A stretch of DNA of 64,000 nucleotides from the NCBI RefSeq assembly GCF_022965805.1, contig NC_133101.1, positions 17,579,054 through 17,643,053 on the forward strand, in the 5' to 3' direction. The translations under genes and the position numbers were made by a program. This DNA is from Primulina eburnea (Eukaryota; Streptophyta; Magnoliopsida; Lamiales; Gesneriaceae). The notes under the pieces were generated by a model, which was given only the letters and a program-made list of their open reading frames with translations, had not been told where the DNA came from and did not search any database. Shown piece after piece: positions 22,455-34,859 of this stretch; positions within the stretch are counted from its first letter, which is position 1, and each line of letters starts with the position of its first letter.

Positions 22455-23273
22455 GATAGATTATTTCGGCCAAGGCATCATGGAGTGAAGGGGAGGATGA
22501 CTTGTCTTGGTTGTGGGAAAAGTAAAAGTCACTTTTTGCATGCCAAGCCTTGGACATTGAAAAAGTAGTCTCCCAACTCTTCACCTCCCATGCATGCATT
22601 TCTTATTTGGTTTTTAACAATTAAAAACACATGGACTTAATTTAATTATCTCAAACAAATTTGAGACTAATTAAACATTACTTGAATTTACTCAATTTCA
22701 CTAGTTGAATAATTATTTTCCTATTGGGCTCTACAAGACTCAATATGATTTAATTAATTCAACATTTGAATTAATTTAATTATTTGGACTCTACTAGGCC
22801 CAATAGTGTTTATTAATTCAACACTTGAATTAATTTAATTTAGTCCATAATAATGTTTATGAAAATCATAATTTTGAAACACATTATTTATTTGGCAAAC
22901 TTTTAATTTAGGAACACTTCAACAATTAAAAGTTACATTTCCCTCATAGAAGTCATACTTCAATTTTTCCTTACGCTTATAAACTCCTTTATAAGTCATT
23001 CAACACATTGAACTATTTAACTTCTCAACGGGATCTAGAAAGCTAGTACTTGTTTGGCCCTCAATGGTTCATTGGTACAACTAGTCGTGGGTTCACATCT
23101 CCATGTGATTCGGACTAAACATGTCCTTATACGAGCATACCCTAATTGCTCCATTATTAATTATCAACTCCTTGATAATAAGAACGTCAGAACTTAAGTC
23201 TGATAGTACCCAACCAATCATGTTAAACGCCTAGCAGCATCGCTTACATGATTCCCTAGGTATCAAATGATAG
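22455..23273 (-). repeat. 5' LTR of copia B, piece 2
   Basis: Matches 11576-12391 of the 3' LTR. It ends at GATAG (23269-23273), the duplication made when complex C inserted. Confidence 0.92.
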
Positions 23274-26200
23274 TGAAACATCTGCCCTTTTTATTGCTTA
23301 AAAAGTTCTAGAATTTTTTAATTTTTATTTTTTAACCTCGCATAGCATTCGGCCAAACCATAAAATATATTTGATATCATTATAAAAATAAATCAACCAA
23401 CTAACATTTGAAAATCAAAGGAAATAACTCATACTATAACTTCCCAAAAACCACTCATAAATAATTAAAAGTCATAAAAATATTTTTATCATAATTTAAA
23501 ATCATAAACTAGCGTGAAAAATTAGTGTCGGTCCTTGGGTTATGTGCACCTTCAGTTCAGCAAAGTCAACCATCAAGACCTCCATTCACATTATTATCAT
23601 AATCACCTGTATCAATCACACCTAGTGAGTCTAAAGACTCAACACACCATAATCTTGATAACAAATACTACATATACAGATCACATGCAACAGTGAAAAT
23701 TACTTGTACTTAAAATATCGTTTTCATGAAGAAACATAAACTTCAAACAATAACATTTTCGTAAACATTTTCATGATGCATAAAAATTTAATTAAAAATG
23801 TTTTCATAATCTTATGCATAAACATTTTCATACACATTTTCATATAAACATAAACATATTCATATTCGTATCCATATTCATATCAACATATCCATGTCCT
23901 CATATTCATATTCATGTTCATGTTTGTTGAATTCAGATCGTGATTGTGACTCGTATTCTTAAACGTATTGGGCGATGGATCCATCTATATGTAACCACAT
24001 TACTGGGCGGCGGGGACACCAGCAACACTCTCACCGGTCAATTGGGCCTTGGCCTTACGTATTAACATATCCTCATATGGAAATACGATCGTCGGGGCTC
24101 CCTCGAGGGCCTTCTCCCATAGACGGGCTGCCTCGGGGGCCTTCTCCCATAAATGGGTTACCTCTGGGGCCTTTTCCCGTAAATAGGCTCCATATGGGGC
24201 CTTCTCCCCTCACGACATCCCCATTCATATTATCATATCACCGTATTCGTATTCGTATTCGTATCAACGGAAACACGATCGTCGGGCTCCCACTGGGACC
24301 ATTACCCTCACGATATTTCCAACATATTTAGTCACAATCCCTTCACGTCCTTCAACATTTCGTATTTCCATCACTTAATAAAAACATGCATATAATATCG
24401 TTTTTCTTTTAAACCAAGCATGCAACATGTCTTTTAAATGTCAAGATTAAATCATAAAAATCCATAAATATTTAAAAATAATAATTTAACATATTAAAAT
24501 CATAAACATCCATAAACATTTTAAAATAAACATTTTAACATATTAAAAATCCGTAAACATTTAAAATAAACATATTAACATCCTAAAAATTCATAAACAT
24601 TTAAAATTGACATATTAACATATAAAAATTCATAAACATCCATAATCATGGAAAATAATCATATTAGCATATAGAATACCATTTAGGACATAGTCATGAC
24701 GTTTACAAATTTCTAGGTGTAAAAAGACCGTTTTACCCCGACGTAAAATTTCCCGTTTTTGACATTTTATTAATTTCATTGACAATAACATGTCCCAAAT
24801 AATTATTTAAGCCTACATGAAATTTATCAAATTTTTATTTAGCTTAATTCTAGGACTATTAATTTCTTCTTTAAATAAGATATATTACTGCGTTTTAATC
24901 CCGAATTAAACTAAATCTTAATATAAAATTCTCAAATTAAAAATTTATAATTATAATAATTATTTAATCTTAAACCTTATTTTTCATAATTTTATAAGGC
25001 TTAAAACTAGGCTTTTCAATTAACTCGTTAATTAGCGTTTCGTGCGGCTATTAAATTCCGAATAAATCCAAAACTCAATATTTTGATCCCAAATTTTTAA
25101 CATAACCTTTTTATGATTTATTCTATCCTTCCACGTCATGAGCCACCCCCATGGACCCATGGATTCAATTTTTCTCTTTTAATTTTCGTTCATAATGGTG
25201 TCCTATATTTTCCAGCCTTTAAACATGCTCCCAAGGGTCCTCAAACATGTGGAAAAACATCCCTTTAAGTTCTCCTACCATGGAAGCTCCTTGGTACATC
25301 ATTAGGATGAGTTTTAAAAGAAGAAAACTCTACTTTTATGCATAATAAGCCATAAAAACGAAAATACAAAGTATTGTTTCATATTTTTCATGCAAACATG
25401 TATCAAACATATAATATGGTGTGATAGATGAGAAAAAGAAAGATTAAGGCGTGCCTTTACGTTTAAAACGCTCGAAATACGAATACCGTAGCGGTGAAAG
25501 TCGGCGATGAACGGATGACGATTTCTATTTTTTTTCTACATTTTTCTCACAGTCAAAACTCTACCAAAAACCCACCTTGGGATGCACAGGAGTCGGGTGA
25601 TGGTTGTTGGAAGGAAGAACGAGGAAGAAAGTCGAAGAACGAAGGTGAAAAAAAATCAAAATCCCCCTTGCAAGCATTCCCTATGATTCGGCCGTTTTCC
25701 TCCAATTTGAGTTTACGTGAATTTGTGTGTGTGTGTTTCGGTGTGTAGGTGTGTGTGTGTGTTTAGGTGTCTAGGTTTAAATAAATAAAAAAAAAACAAA
25801 AAGGCTTTTTAGCTTCTTAATTAATGGGTTTAATCAATACTAATTTTTTTAAAAAAATAAATTTGGCCCATTAAAATTAATAAAATCAATAGGCTTAAAT
25901 TAAAATATTTAAAATATATATTTCCAAAAATCTGCTTATAAAATACATAAGGTCCCACCAATTAATTGAAATTGGACATTAAAAATTCCATAATTCTTAA
26001 ATTATTTAAAATAATTATTTTCTTAACAAAAATTAAATTTTATCTTTTAAATCTTTAACACCTAAATCGTCTCCAGTCCTCCGTCCCCGGCCAACCACCG
26101 ATATTCGTATGAAAATCTTTAAATCATGAAATCAAACAAAATTACAGAATTAATCATTTAGTCACTCAAAATATATCATTCATACATCTAAAATCATTTA

Positions 26201-26275
26201 ATTAAAATATTTTAACAATTTAATAATTTGTATGCATATGGTTCGCGTGGACCTTTAAATTTTCGTGGTGTTACA
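23274..26275 (-). repeat. C LTR1 (3,002 bp)
   Basis: Minus-strand LTR, TGTAACACC at 26275 to GATGTTTCA at 23274. It contains the palindrome (23626-23641), a four-unit 30-bp minisatellite (24095-24214), a short TATTCG run at about 24245, and a long AT-rich U3. A (GT)n run is near 25725-25765. It is uninterrupted and so serves as the reference copy. Confidence 0.88.
24095..24214. repeat. 30-bp minisatellite, 4 units (C LTR1)
   Basis: Unit type: gggctccctcgggggccttc followed by tcccataaat. Four copies end to end. The same array has 3 units at 49001-49090, 3 units at 56405-56494 and 4 units at 59321-59440. About two inverse units are in D (32942-33000) and D' (55364-55422). A 30-bp unit keeps a frame open, which explains the proline/glycine-rich ORFs here; they are not genes. 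Confidence 0.9.
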
Positions 26276-27274
26276 ATCTTCCCCCCTTAAATTGAATTTC
26301 GTCCCCGAAATTCGCTTATCCTTGATAATCAAAAGTTTAGACCTAGTTCTAGTATCCCAAAAATCCACGCTTCCGCTGCGCTACTCTGATCAAACTTAAG
26401 TTCTAGAACGTCCTTACGTCTCCTTGATCCTAATAATTTTACCTTCTAAATCCTTATTTTGCGAATTGCAACTTAAGAAAACCCATAATGACTTAGTGAT
26501 ATACTATTATAACCTCGAATTTCAATTTTTCTTACGATTCCCAATATTAAAAGATGGATGACCATACGTATCTTATATTATATCTCTTATATCATACCCA
26601 AAATATTCATCAACCTAACAATTTCAATCTTAAAGTCCCAAGCACATCCGCTAACGCTTAAATTTTTCAAACTTAATGTTGTTTCATCCTTAAAAACCCT
26701 TGATTCAAATTCTTTATAATATTATAACAAAGATATCCCAAGGTTCTATATATTCTTTCTAGCCCAAATCATCAAAAATTCCTATCAATTAAACCATCAA
26801 ATTATCGCTTACTGCTAAATTAGTCCCCAAATTCTTTAATATTTACAAAATAAATTCTTAATTTCCTCAAAAATCATCCTAATTGGTTCTTAATTTCGAA
26901 AATCCGAACCCATAAGTTCTTGGCATTATTAATTTCCTTCTACAGGTTTCCCATAACATAATTTCAAAAAAAATTAAAACTTATTTACCCAAAAATCAAC
27001 ATCGTCCAATTCCACCACAAAGCCAACATACGTTGAAATCAAATAATTTCTTATTTCATATCGTATCACGTAAAAAAAATTCTAAAGCATATAAAACATA
27101 TATAATCAATAAGCTATTAAACATGTGACGTAAACATATAATTCATGTACTTATGCATGTAACATCGTAAAATCATATAAAGCATGTAAACTTACAAATT
27201 TGAGGCTTTACGACTGATCTTTCTGGCGCTGATGGTGGCACAACACTTTACAGGACCTTTGCTCTGATACCAAC
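26276..27274 (-). other. C internal region 1: PBS and PPT, non-coding
   Basis: On the minus strand TGGTATCAGAGC is at 27272-27261 and the purine tract TTTAAGGGGGGAAGAT directly abuts LTR1 at 26276. The block before the tract (AGTAGCGCAGCGGAAGCG, about 26355-26385) is shared with X and E. There are no ORFs of note. Confidence 0.85.
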
Positions 27275-27891
27275 TGAATCGTCTGCCCTTTTTATTTCTT
27301 AAAAAGTACTTGAATTTTTTTTAAACCTCACATTGCATTCGGCCAAACCATAAAATATATTTGATATCATTTTAAAAATAAATCAACCAACTAACATTTG
27401 AAAATCAAAGGAAATAGCCCATACTTTAACCTCTCAAAAACCACTCATAAATAATTAAAATTCATAAAAATATTCTTATCATAATTTAAAATCATAAACT
27501 AGCGCGGAAAACTAGCGTTGGTCCTCGGGTTATGTGCACCTTTAGTCCAGCAAAGTCAACCATCAAGACCTCCATTCACATTATTATCATAATCACCTGC
27601 AGCAATCACACCTAGTGAGTCTAAAGACTCAACACACCATAATCTTGATAACAAATACTACATATACAGATCACATGCAACAGTGAAAAATACATGTACT
27701 TAAAATATTGTTTTCATGAAGAAACATAAGCTTTAAACAATAACATTTTCGTAAACATTTTTATGATGCATAAAAATTTAAATAAAAATGTTTTCATAAT
27801 CTTATGCATAAACATTTTCATATAAACATAAACATATTCATATTCGTATCCATATTCATATCAACATATTCATGTCCTCATATTCATATTC
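27275..27891 (-). repeat. C LTR2, left piece
   Basis: Matches 23274-23900 of LTR1, including the palindrome at 27616-27631. It ends with TATTC (27887-27891), the duplication from the D insertion. Confidence 0.88.
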
Positions 27892-28985
27892 TGTAACGCC
27901 CCAAAAATTTAAAGATCCACGTGAACCACATGCATGCAATTATTAAATTTCTTTGCATTTTAATTAAATGTTTTAATTGAATTATTTAATTATGTTGTGC
28001 ATATTTGCATGTATAAAATATACTTTCTACATTGTTGCATAAAAATGTATTTTTAAAGGTTATTCAAGTTGCGATCGAGGAACGGAGACCGATGACTGAA
28101 AAATAGAAAATGATTTTTATTAAATAAATGTTTTTAATTATTTAAAATTTGGGTGATGCTTTTTAGTATTTTTGAAAATAAGGGGTTTTGAGGTGATTTT
28201 ATACGCCGGAACGTAAATTTTATCGGCATTGGATTTTCAATAAAAATGCGAGCTTTTTGGTAACCCGTCTAATAAGTTCACAAAATTTATTTAAACAAAA
28301 ACCTTGTTGATATTTTATTAAATCCTAATTAAGATTAATGGGCTTAATTTTTGGCTTGATAGGCCTAAGCCTAGTTAATAGTTTATTTAGTATTTTAAAA
28401 GGTTAAAACCCTTTACCTAGCAACACAAAAAAACTCACGGCCACACTTTAAAAATTTCAGAAAACTCTCTTCAAAAGCACATTATACACGACAGCACACA
28501 CAAAAAATTTTGGAAGAAGAAGTTTCGGTTTTTGCAAGGGTAGCTTCCTAGCCATCGTCTCCTCGTCCTGTTCTTCGTCGTCAACGTTATTTCGTGCGTA
28601 TATAACGCAAAGGCACGCCATATTCTCACTTTTACTCATCATTCACACCATAGTATTTATTTAAAAGTGGATTGCATGAAAAATAAGTTGCAACATAAAA
28701 TATTTTCGGTTTTGTGTCATATGCAAATTTTTAAGGCTTGAATTTGAGGAAAAATCATGTTTGTTATGTGGTTAAAGGGGCTTCCATGATTAGGAATTAT
28801 TAAGGGATGATTTACACATGTTTTAGAGTCATAAAAATCACTACAACGTTGCACAAACATGAATAATACAAGCTGGAACATATTCTGTCATGGTGTACCT
28901 TAAGGGCTCGGTTGTTGGGCATAGTGGCTGGGTTTTGGTTCGGCTGTGACCAGGGCTTGGCTAGGGTCTGTGTGGGTAAGGGGAA

Positions 28986-29053
28986 GAGTCCCAGCCATGC
29001 TAGGACTCGAGACCATGGGCTGGGGAGGAGTCCTTGTTGAAAAGGACTCCACC
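28986..29053. repeat. Paired hairpins in D U3
   Basis: A stem of AGTCC-AGC...GCTAGGACT type at 28986-29007 is followed by GGAGTCCTT...AAGGACTCC at 29030-29053. Matching pairs are in D' (about 53760-53825) and, in inverse orientation, in X (about 2838-2912). Confidence 0.75.
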
Positions 29054-29200
29054 CGAGAATTAGGATGGGGAGTAGCGCAGGTGCAGAAGCTGGTGCAGGG
29101 GAGAGATGGCTCGGCCTGGGGGCTTTGGGTTGGGCTAGGTCAAGTCATTAGGGTCCTAAGAGGGTGCACTAGGGTCTGGGCAGGGACTGTGCGGCTCGGG

Positions 29201-29831
29201 TGTAACGTCCCGTAATTAGACTACGTATAAGCCATGCATAATTCTAGTATTTTAAATGATTTTATTTCATGAGTATTTAAATGATTTTTCCTTAAGTTAA
29301 CTATTTCATGCAACAGTTGATTTTTATCATTTCAATTAATTCAGTGAGGCCGGAAGGGAGTTGGAGTTTTGAGATAGAATTTAAGATTCAGAAATTATTT
29401 CCAGAATTTATTTTAGCTAGCAAGTAAGTTAATTTAAATTAAAAAGAAGATTAAGGAATTATTTAAGTTACTTGAGTGAATAGGAAATAAGTTCATTTAA
29501 GTTCCAATAATTAAGGGGTTAATTTACTAAATTAATTAAAGGATTAGTGAGGCTAGGGCCGAGGGCGGGGACCAGTGAGCCAGCTTGGGTTGGCAGTAGT
29601 GGCACCCGAGGACCTCAGTTCAGCATTTATTATTTTATTTCTCATACAATTTTTATCAGTTGTTGGATAACCTTAAATTTTTATTTCGCAAACAAATATT
29701 TTCTTCCGCTGCCAATTTGGATATCAAACTCTGTTTATCAGTTTAATTATAAATGAGGCATTTTAATTATTTTAAAAAGAAAATTTTTAATTTTTCCGCA
29801 AATTTCAAGCAAGGATTTACGGGCCTTCACA
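29201..29831 (+). repeat. 5' LTR of E
   Basis: 631 bp, TGTAACG...TTCACA. It resembles a shortened F LTR: the start ('tacgtataagccatgcataatt') and the end ('aattttccgcaaattt') match F in inverse orientation. The stretch with the 16-bp palindrome is missing. The 69-codon ORF starting MRLGPRAG is LTR sequence, as its near-identical twin in the 3' LTR shows. Confidence 0.9.
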
Positions 29832-30985
29832 TTTGGTATCAGATCCAGGTTTTTGTAAAGGGTTACACTACTACTGACCACGAGAAGCTCACGAAGTCAC
29901 GTCTTTGGTCTGTAAGTTTTACATTTCAGCATTTTATTTAAAGCATGAATTATTTTATCAGCATGTTTTCATGAAATATTTACGTTCAGATTTTGATTAT
30001 GCAGTATTTACTTCAATTTAAAGAAATAATGTAATTATGCATGTTGGTTACGTTTGGAATTGAAAATGTCTAAGAATTCGAATTTTGGGCTTTAAGAGAA
30101 GTTGAAAATGATTTGACTGTATTAATTTTTAGATCAATAGTATTGATGTCCTCCTAATGGGTCATGAGTTAATCTTGAAAATTATGAATGCTTTTGGGAA
30201 TTGAAGAATTTCTAAGAAATTATTGATGGTTCTGGGTTGCTAGTCGAGTGAATTTTTGAGGATTTCATATAAGCAATAGCGATTTGAAGACTACGACAAT
30301 CTTTAGGATTATAAATTTACAATTTGAGAATTTTAAGTATCTATAAAAAAATGTAAGATTAATTATGAGAATTTATTTAGGATGCATGCTCTATCTAGTT
30401 GGATTTAAGGATTGAATTGCATGAATTAAGAATTTTAAGGACCCGATGGTGATAACCAATAATTTGAGGACCTAAGTGTAAAAACAAAATTCTAAGGGAC
30501 TATTTTCGAATTTACCAAATTTTGGGATTTAATTTGGAGTTGAGATAAGGTTTAACTTTTAAGTGTATCACCGATAATAGAAGCCGATCAATAAATTTTG
30601 AGGCTAAGGTTTCCTAAGCTGAATTGCCTAAATGCTAATGCAATAGGACGCTCGATATTATGGGTGTTGTATAAGAAAAGTAAGGTGCGATAAGTTGGGA
30701 TATCCATTTCTAGTATGAGAAATTGCGAGAAATTCAGAAATTCGAGGACATAGTAGAATAGAACTAAGTCACTATAAATCGTCTTAAGTTGCAATTCACA
30801 AACGAGGATTTTGACAGGAAAAATAATTAGGATCGTTGACATAAAGACATCTTAAGATTTATTATTTTATCAGAGTAGCGCCGCGGAAGCGTGGACCTAT
30901 TGGAATATTAGAACTAAGTTTAAATTTCGTGATTATCAAGGATAAGCGAATTTCGAGAACGAAATTCAATTTAAGGGGGAGAGAT
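29832..30985 (+). other. Internal region of E
   Basis: 1,154 bp, non-coding. It holds the primer site at 29834-29846 (TGGTATCAGATCC, one change from the initiator-Met match), AT-rich filler, the conserved AGTAGCGCCGCGGAAGCG block at about 30872-30892, and the polypurine tract ending at 30985. Confidence 0.85.
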
Positions 30986-31617
30986 TGTAACGTCCCGTAA
31001 TTAGACTACGTATAAGCCATGCATAATTCTAGTATTTTAAATGAGTTTATTTCATGAGTATTTAAATGATTTTTCCTTAAGTTAATTATTTCATGCAGCA
31101 GTTGATTTTTATCATTTCAGTTAATTCAGTGAGGCCGGAAGGGAGTTGGAGTTTTGAGATAGAATTTAAGATTCAGAAATTATTTCCAGAATTTATTTTA
31201 GCTAGCAAGTAAGTTAATTTAAATTAAAAAGAAGATTAAGGAATTATTTAAGTTACTTGAGGTGAATAGGAAATAAGTTCATTTAAGTTCCAATAATTAA
31301 GGGGTTAATTTACTAAATTAATTAAAGGATTAGTGAGGCTAGGACCGAGGGCGGGGACCAGTGAGCCAGCTTGGGTCGGCAGTAGTGGCACCCGAGGACC
31401 TCAATTCAGCATTTATTATTTTATTTATCAAATAATTTTTATCAGTTGTTGGATAACCTTAAATTTTTATTTCGCAAACAAATATTTTCTTCCGCTGCCA
31501 ATTTGGATATCAAACTCTGTTTATCAGTTTAATTATGAATGATGCATTTTAATTATTTTAAAAAGAAAATTTTTTATTTTTCCGCAAATTTCAAGCAAGG
31601 ATTCTTAGGCCTTCACA
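30986..31617 (+). repeat. 3' LTR of E
   Basis: 632 bp, near-identical to 29201-29831, with one single-base insertion and scattered substitutions. It abuts TCGGG at 31618. Confidence 0.92.
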
Positions 31618-33452
31618 TCGGGTGTGATGTGGCTCGAAGGAACATGATGGGGCATTGAAAGCATGATACACGCGTGAAGTTGCTGCCACTGGTTCAGTGG
31701 CTTGCTGCTCACGTCCAGGTGCTTGGGTTGGACTGGGTATGGTCGGGGCGTGGTCCAGGGTCAGTTAGGGTTAGGATGGCTTGATGGTTAGGTGGCTAGA
31801 GGAGTCCTAGTTGGCTAGGAGTTTTGGGTAAGGTGGTAAGAGTCACACGCACAACACACAGGATTTTGTGTTCGGTTCCAGGGAGTTTGAGCGAGCTAGG
31901 GGCTTGTTCTAGGGGCTGGGCTTGGCCATGAGGGTGCCTAGGTGGGTTGGCTAGGGTTTGGCTTGAGGTGGCTTGGGCGTGGCTCGAGTAAATTGAGAGA
32001 TGGCTCGGTGGGTTCACTAGGGTGCCAATATTTCGAATTTTAGAACAAAAATTGAATCTAAGGGTCCACGGGTGTGGCTCATGACTTGGAAGGGTAGAAT
32101 AAATACTAAAAATGTTATGTATAAAATTTGGAATCAAAATAATGAGTTTTGGAATTTATTAGGGATATAATCGCCGCACGGAATGCTAATTAACGAGTTA
32201 ATTGAAACGCCTAGTTTTAAGCCTAATAAAATTATGAAAAATTAGAGTTAAGCTTAAATAATTATTATAAGTCTAATTTTTTAATTTGGAAATTTTATAT
32301 TAAGGTTTGGTTTAATTCGGGATTAAAACGCGTTAATACGTCTCATTTAAAGATTAATTTAAAAGTCATCGTTTTATGCTAAATAAAAATATGAGAAAAT
32401 TCATGTAAGCTTAAATAATTATTTGGGACATGTTAGAGTCAATGAAATTAAGAAAATGTTGAAAAACGTGAAATTTTACGTCTAGGGGTAAAACGGTCTT
32501 TTTACACCTAAAAATTAGTAAATGTCATGGCAGTGCCCTGAATGCTTAAATGTTTAGGGAATTTTATAAGTTTATGATTTAATATGTCAAAATGTTATTT
32601 TAAATGTTTTGAGGTTAAAATGATTATTTCAAATGTTTATGAGTTTTTACATGTTAAATAATGATTTTTTAATGTCCATGGATTTTTTATGATTTAAGAT
32701 TGACATTTAAAATATATGTTGCATGCTTGGTTTCAAAACAAAATTATATGTTATGCATGATTTTTATAAAGTGATGTGAATGTAAAACATTGAAGGAAGT
32801 GAAGTGATTGTGACTAATTCGATAATATTGGCAATGTCGTGAGGGTGATGGTCCTAGCTATGGAAGCCCGATGATCGTGTTTCCATTACTACGAATATGA
32901 GGTTATGAGGATATGATGTTTGAGATAAGAATGGGAATATCGTGAGGGGAAAAGACTCCAGAGGGAGTCCATTTATGGGAAAAGGCCCTAGAGAGAGCCC
33001 CGACGAACGTTTTTCTATTCGAAAGAGGATAGGCCAGGGCCCAGTTGACCGGCGAGAGTGTTGCTGGTGTCCCCCGCCACCCAGTACTGTGGTTACATGT
33101 AGATGGATCCATCGATTTTTGAGGTTTGGAGAAAGTCACAATTAACGATCTGAATTCAACAAAGGTAAAATTATTATGATCATGATATAAGGATTTATGT
33201 TATGAAATGAGGAAAAAGGAAATGTTGAGGTTTATTTATGCATATCATGAAAATGTTTTATTTAAAAGTTTATACATCATGAAGAGGTTTAAGAAAATGT
33301 TTATGTTTATGCATCTTAATGAAAACGATATTTTAAGTACAAGTATTTTCACTTTTGATTGTGGTTTTATACGTATTATTTGGCATAAAAAATATGACTT
33401 GTTGAGTCTTTAGACTCATTAGGTGTGATTGATGCAGATGATTGATAGTAAT

Positions 33453-34588
33453 TGTAAAGGCCCGAAAATTTGTGGTTGAAAATTTGCGGAAAATTAAAAA
33501 TTTTCTTTTAAATAATTAACAGTCTCATTCATAGATAAACTGACAAAAAAATGTTAAATGTTTAAAATAACAGCGGAAGAATTTAATGTTTTGCAAAGTA
33601 ATAATTTAAAATAATTCAACAAGAGATAAAATGTTTGAGCATAAAAATCGTAAGTGCTGAAAATGAGGTCCTCGGGTTCTACTATTGCCGACCCAAGCTA
33701 GCTCACTGGTCCCCGCCCTCGGTCTCGACATCATCAATACCTACAACAATCAAGTCTAGTGAGTCTAAAGACTCAGCATGCAGATATCGTAAATAACGAG
33801 TAAATAATATAGTAAAAATTTGCATGGGATGAAATATCATGTCATGAGCAATTATAATACGTGCATAACTGAACTGAAAAATCATAGTAAAAATGTTTGC
33901 TCCATGGAGCCCTGTACTGAAATAGCTTGTAATAATTTTCTTGTGAGATTATGGTCTATGCAAGTGGTCCCTGAACTGAACTGAGCTGACCGATACTGGG
34001 GACCGGACCGATACTGGGGATCGGATTTACGTCTGATCAGACTACTGCCACAGTACTGGATGAAACAACTGAACTAACCGGTAACTGGTGACCGGACCGA
34101 TACTGGGGATCGGATTTAATACTGATAGTAAAGTGACCACAAGCAATATCGCATAAATCTCAAAATTATTACTTTTGCACGAAATATAATTAACTAACAT
34201 AATTAACTATGAACAATTTCGATCTTCTTGATTTAAATCATGTACTTGCGATATTTAAAAATACCTATATGGCTTGATTGAAGAGTGAAAGAAGATATAA
34301 ACATGCCTTGGTTTGTTTTGACAGAAAACAAACGAAATAACGACGCGGCGCGGCGGAAACGGAGTGCTCTTCACTTTCTCACTTAATTCCTTTATATTAA
34401 GCATGCACCATAATTATTATAATAGCGTAAAAAAATCGTAAACGTGATGCATGAACATTTAAAAATATCATGATTTGTGCTCAGGGCGCTGCTAGGATAA
34501 AAATCTCACCCCGTGTGTAAAATGACCATTTTGCCCCTTGTAACCAAAAATTATCGTTTAACCCAAGGACCTCTAATTCCACGTTCGA
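33453..34588 (-). repeat. F left LTR (truncated)
   Basis: Matches 46989-48118 of the right LTR, including the palindrome at 33760-33775, the repeated 'gaccggaccgatactgggg' words at about 33990-34110, and the 'acgacgcggcgcggcgg' GC motif at about 34340. Homology stops near 34588 inside the LTR; the U3 start is lost. Confidence 0.85.
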
Positions 34589-34721
34589 ACGAGGATCTGA
34601 GACCGGAGAATTTTCAGGAAAATTATTTATTACACGATTTATTTTTATAAATTAAGTGGGAGCGTTTTTAAGTGTATTTTTCAAAAATGGGAATTTTGGG
34701 TATTTTTATCAGCATTATTTA
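34589..34721. other. Unassigned 133-bp fragment in F
   Basis: Not part of the F right LTR. Its word order (gaggatctgagaccggag, then a long T-rich stretch) resembles the plus-oriented start region of D-type LTRs, so it may be a captured piece of a related U3. The identity is weak. Confidence 0.3.
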
Positions 34722-34859
34722 TTTACTTACGATATTTAAAAATATCTATATGGCTTTATTGAAGAGTGAAAGAAGATATAAACATGCCTTGGTTTGTTTT
34801 GACAGAAAACAAACGAAATAACGACGCGGCGCGGCGGAGACGGAGTGCTCTTCACTTTC
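34722..34859 (-). repeat. Second partial F LTR, left of G
   Basis: Repeats 34252-34375, through the acgacgcggcgcggcgg motif, up to CTTTC, the G target. It resumes after G at 45772 with 'tcacttaattc'. Confidence 0.82.

Larger units (their letters stand above)
29201..31617 (+). mobile_element. Complete non-autonomous LTR element E (2,417 bp)
   Basis: 5' LTR 29201-29831 (631 bp), internal 29832-30985, 3' LTR 30986-31617 (632 bp), duplication TCGGG (29196-29200, 31618-31622). The empty site is seen in D' near 53975. The LTRs begin TGTAACGTCCCG and end GGCCTTCACA. By eye they differ at roughly 15-20 positions, suggesting a fairly young insertion. The primer site TGGTATCAGA is at 29834, and the purine tract TTTAAGGGGGGAGAGAT lies before 30986. 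No ORF has a domain. The internal 3' third (AGTAGCGCCGCGGAAGCG) is homologous to C and X although the LTRs differ. Confidence 0.93.

Noticed and set aside
24095..24330. Proline/glycine-rich protein ORFs (here and at 48955, 56359, 59200)
   Set aside because: They arise because the LTR minisatellite unit is 30 bp, a multiple of three; the frames end outside the array and differ between copies.
29547..29756. 69-codon ORF, repeated at 31333
   Set aside because: Both copies are the same LTR segment of element E; conservation is explained by LTR identity.
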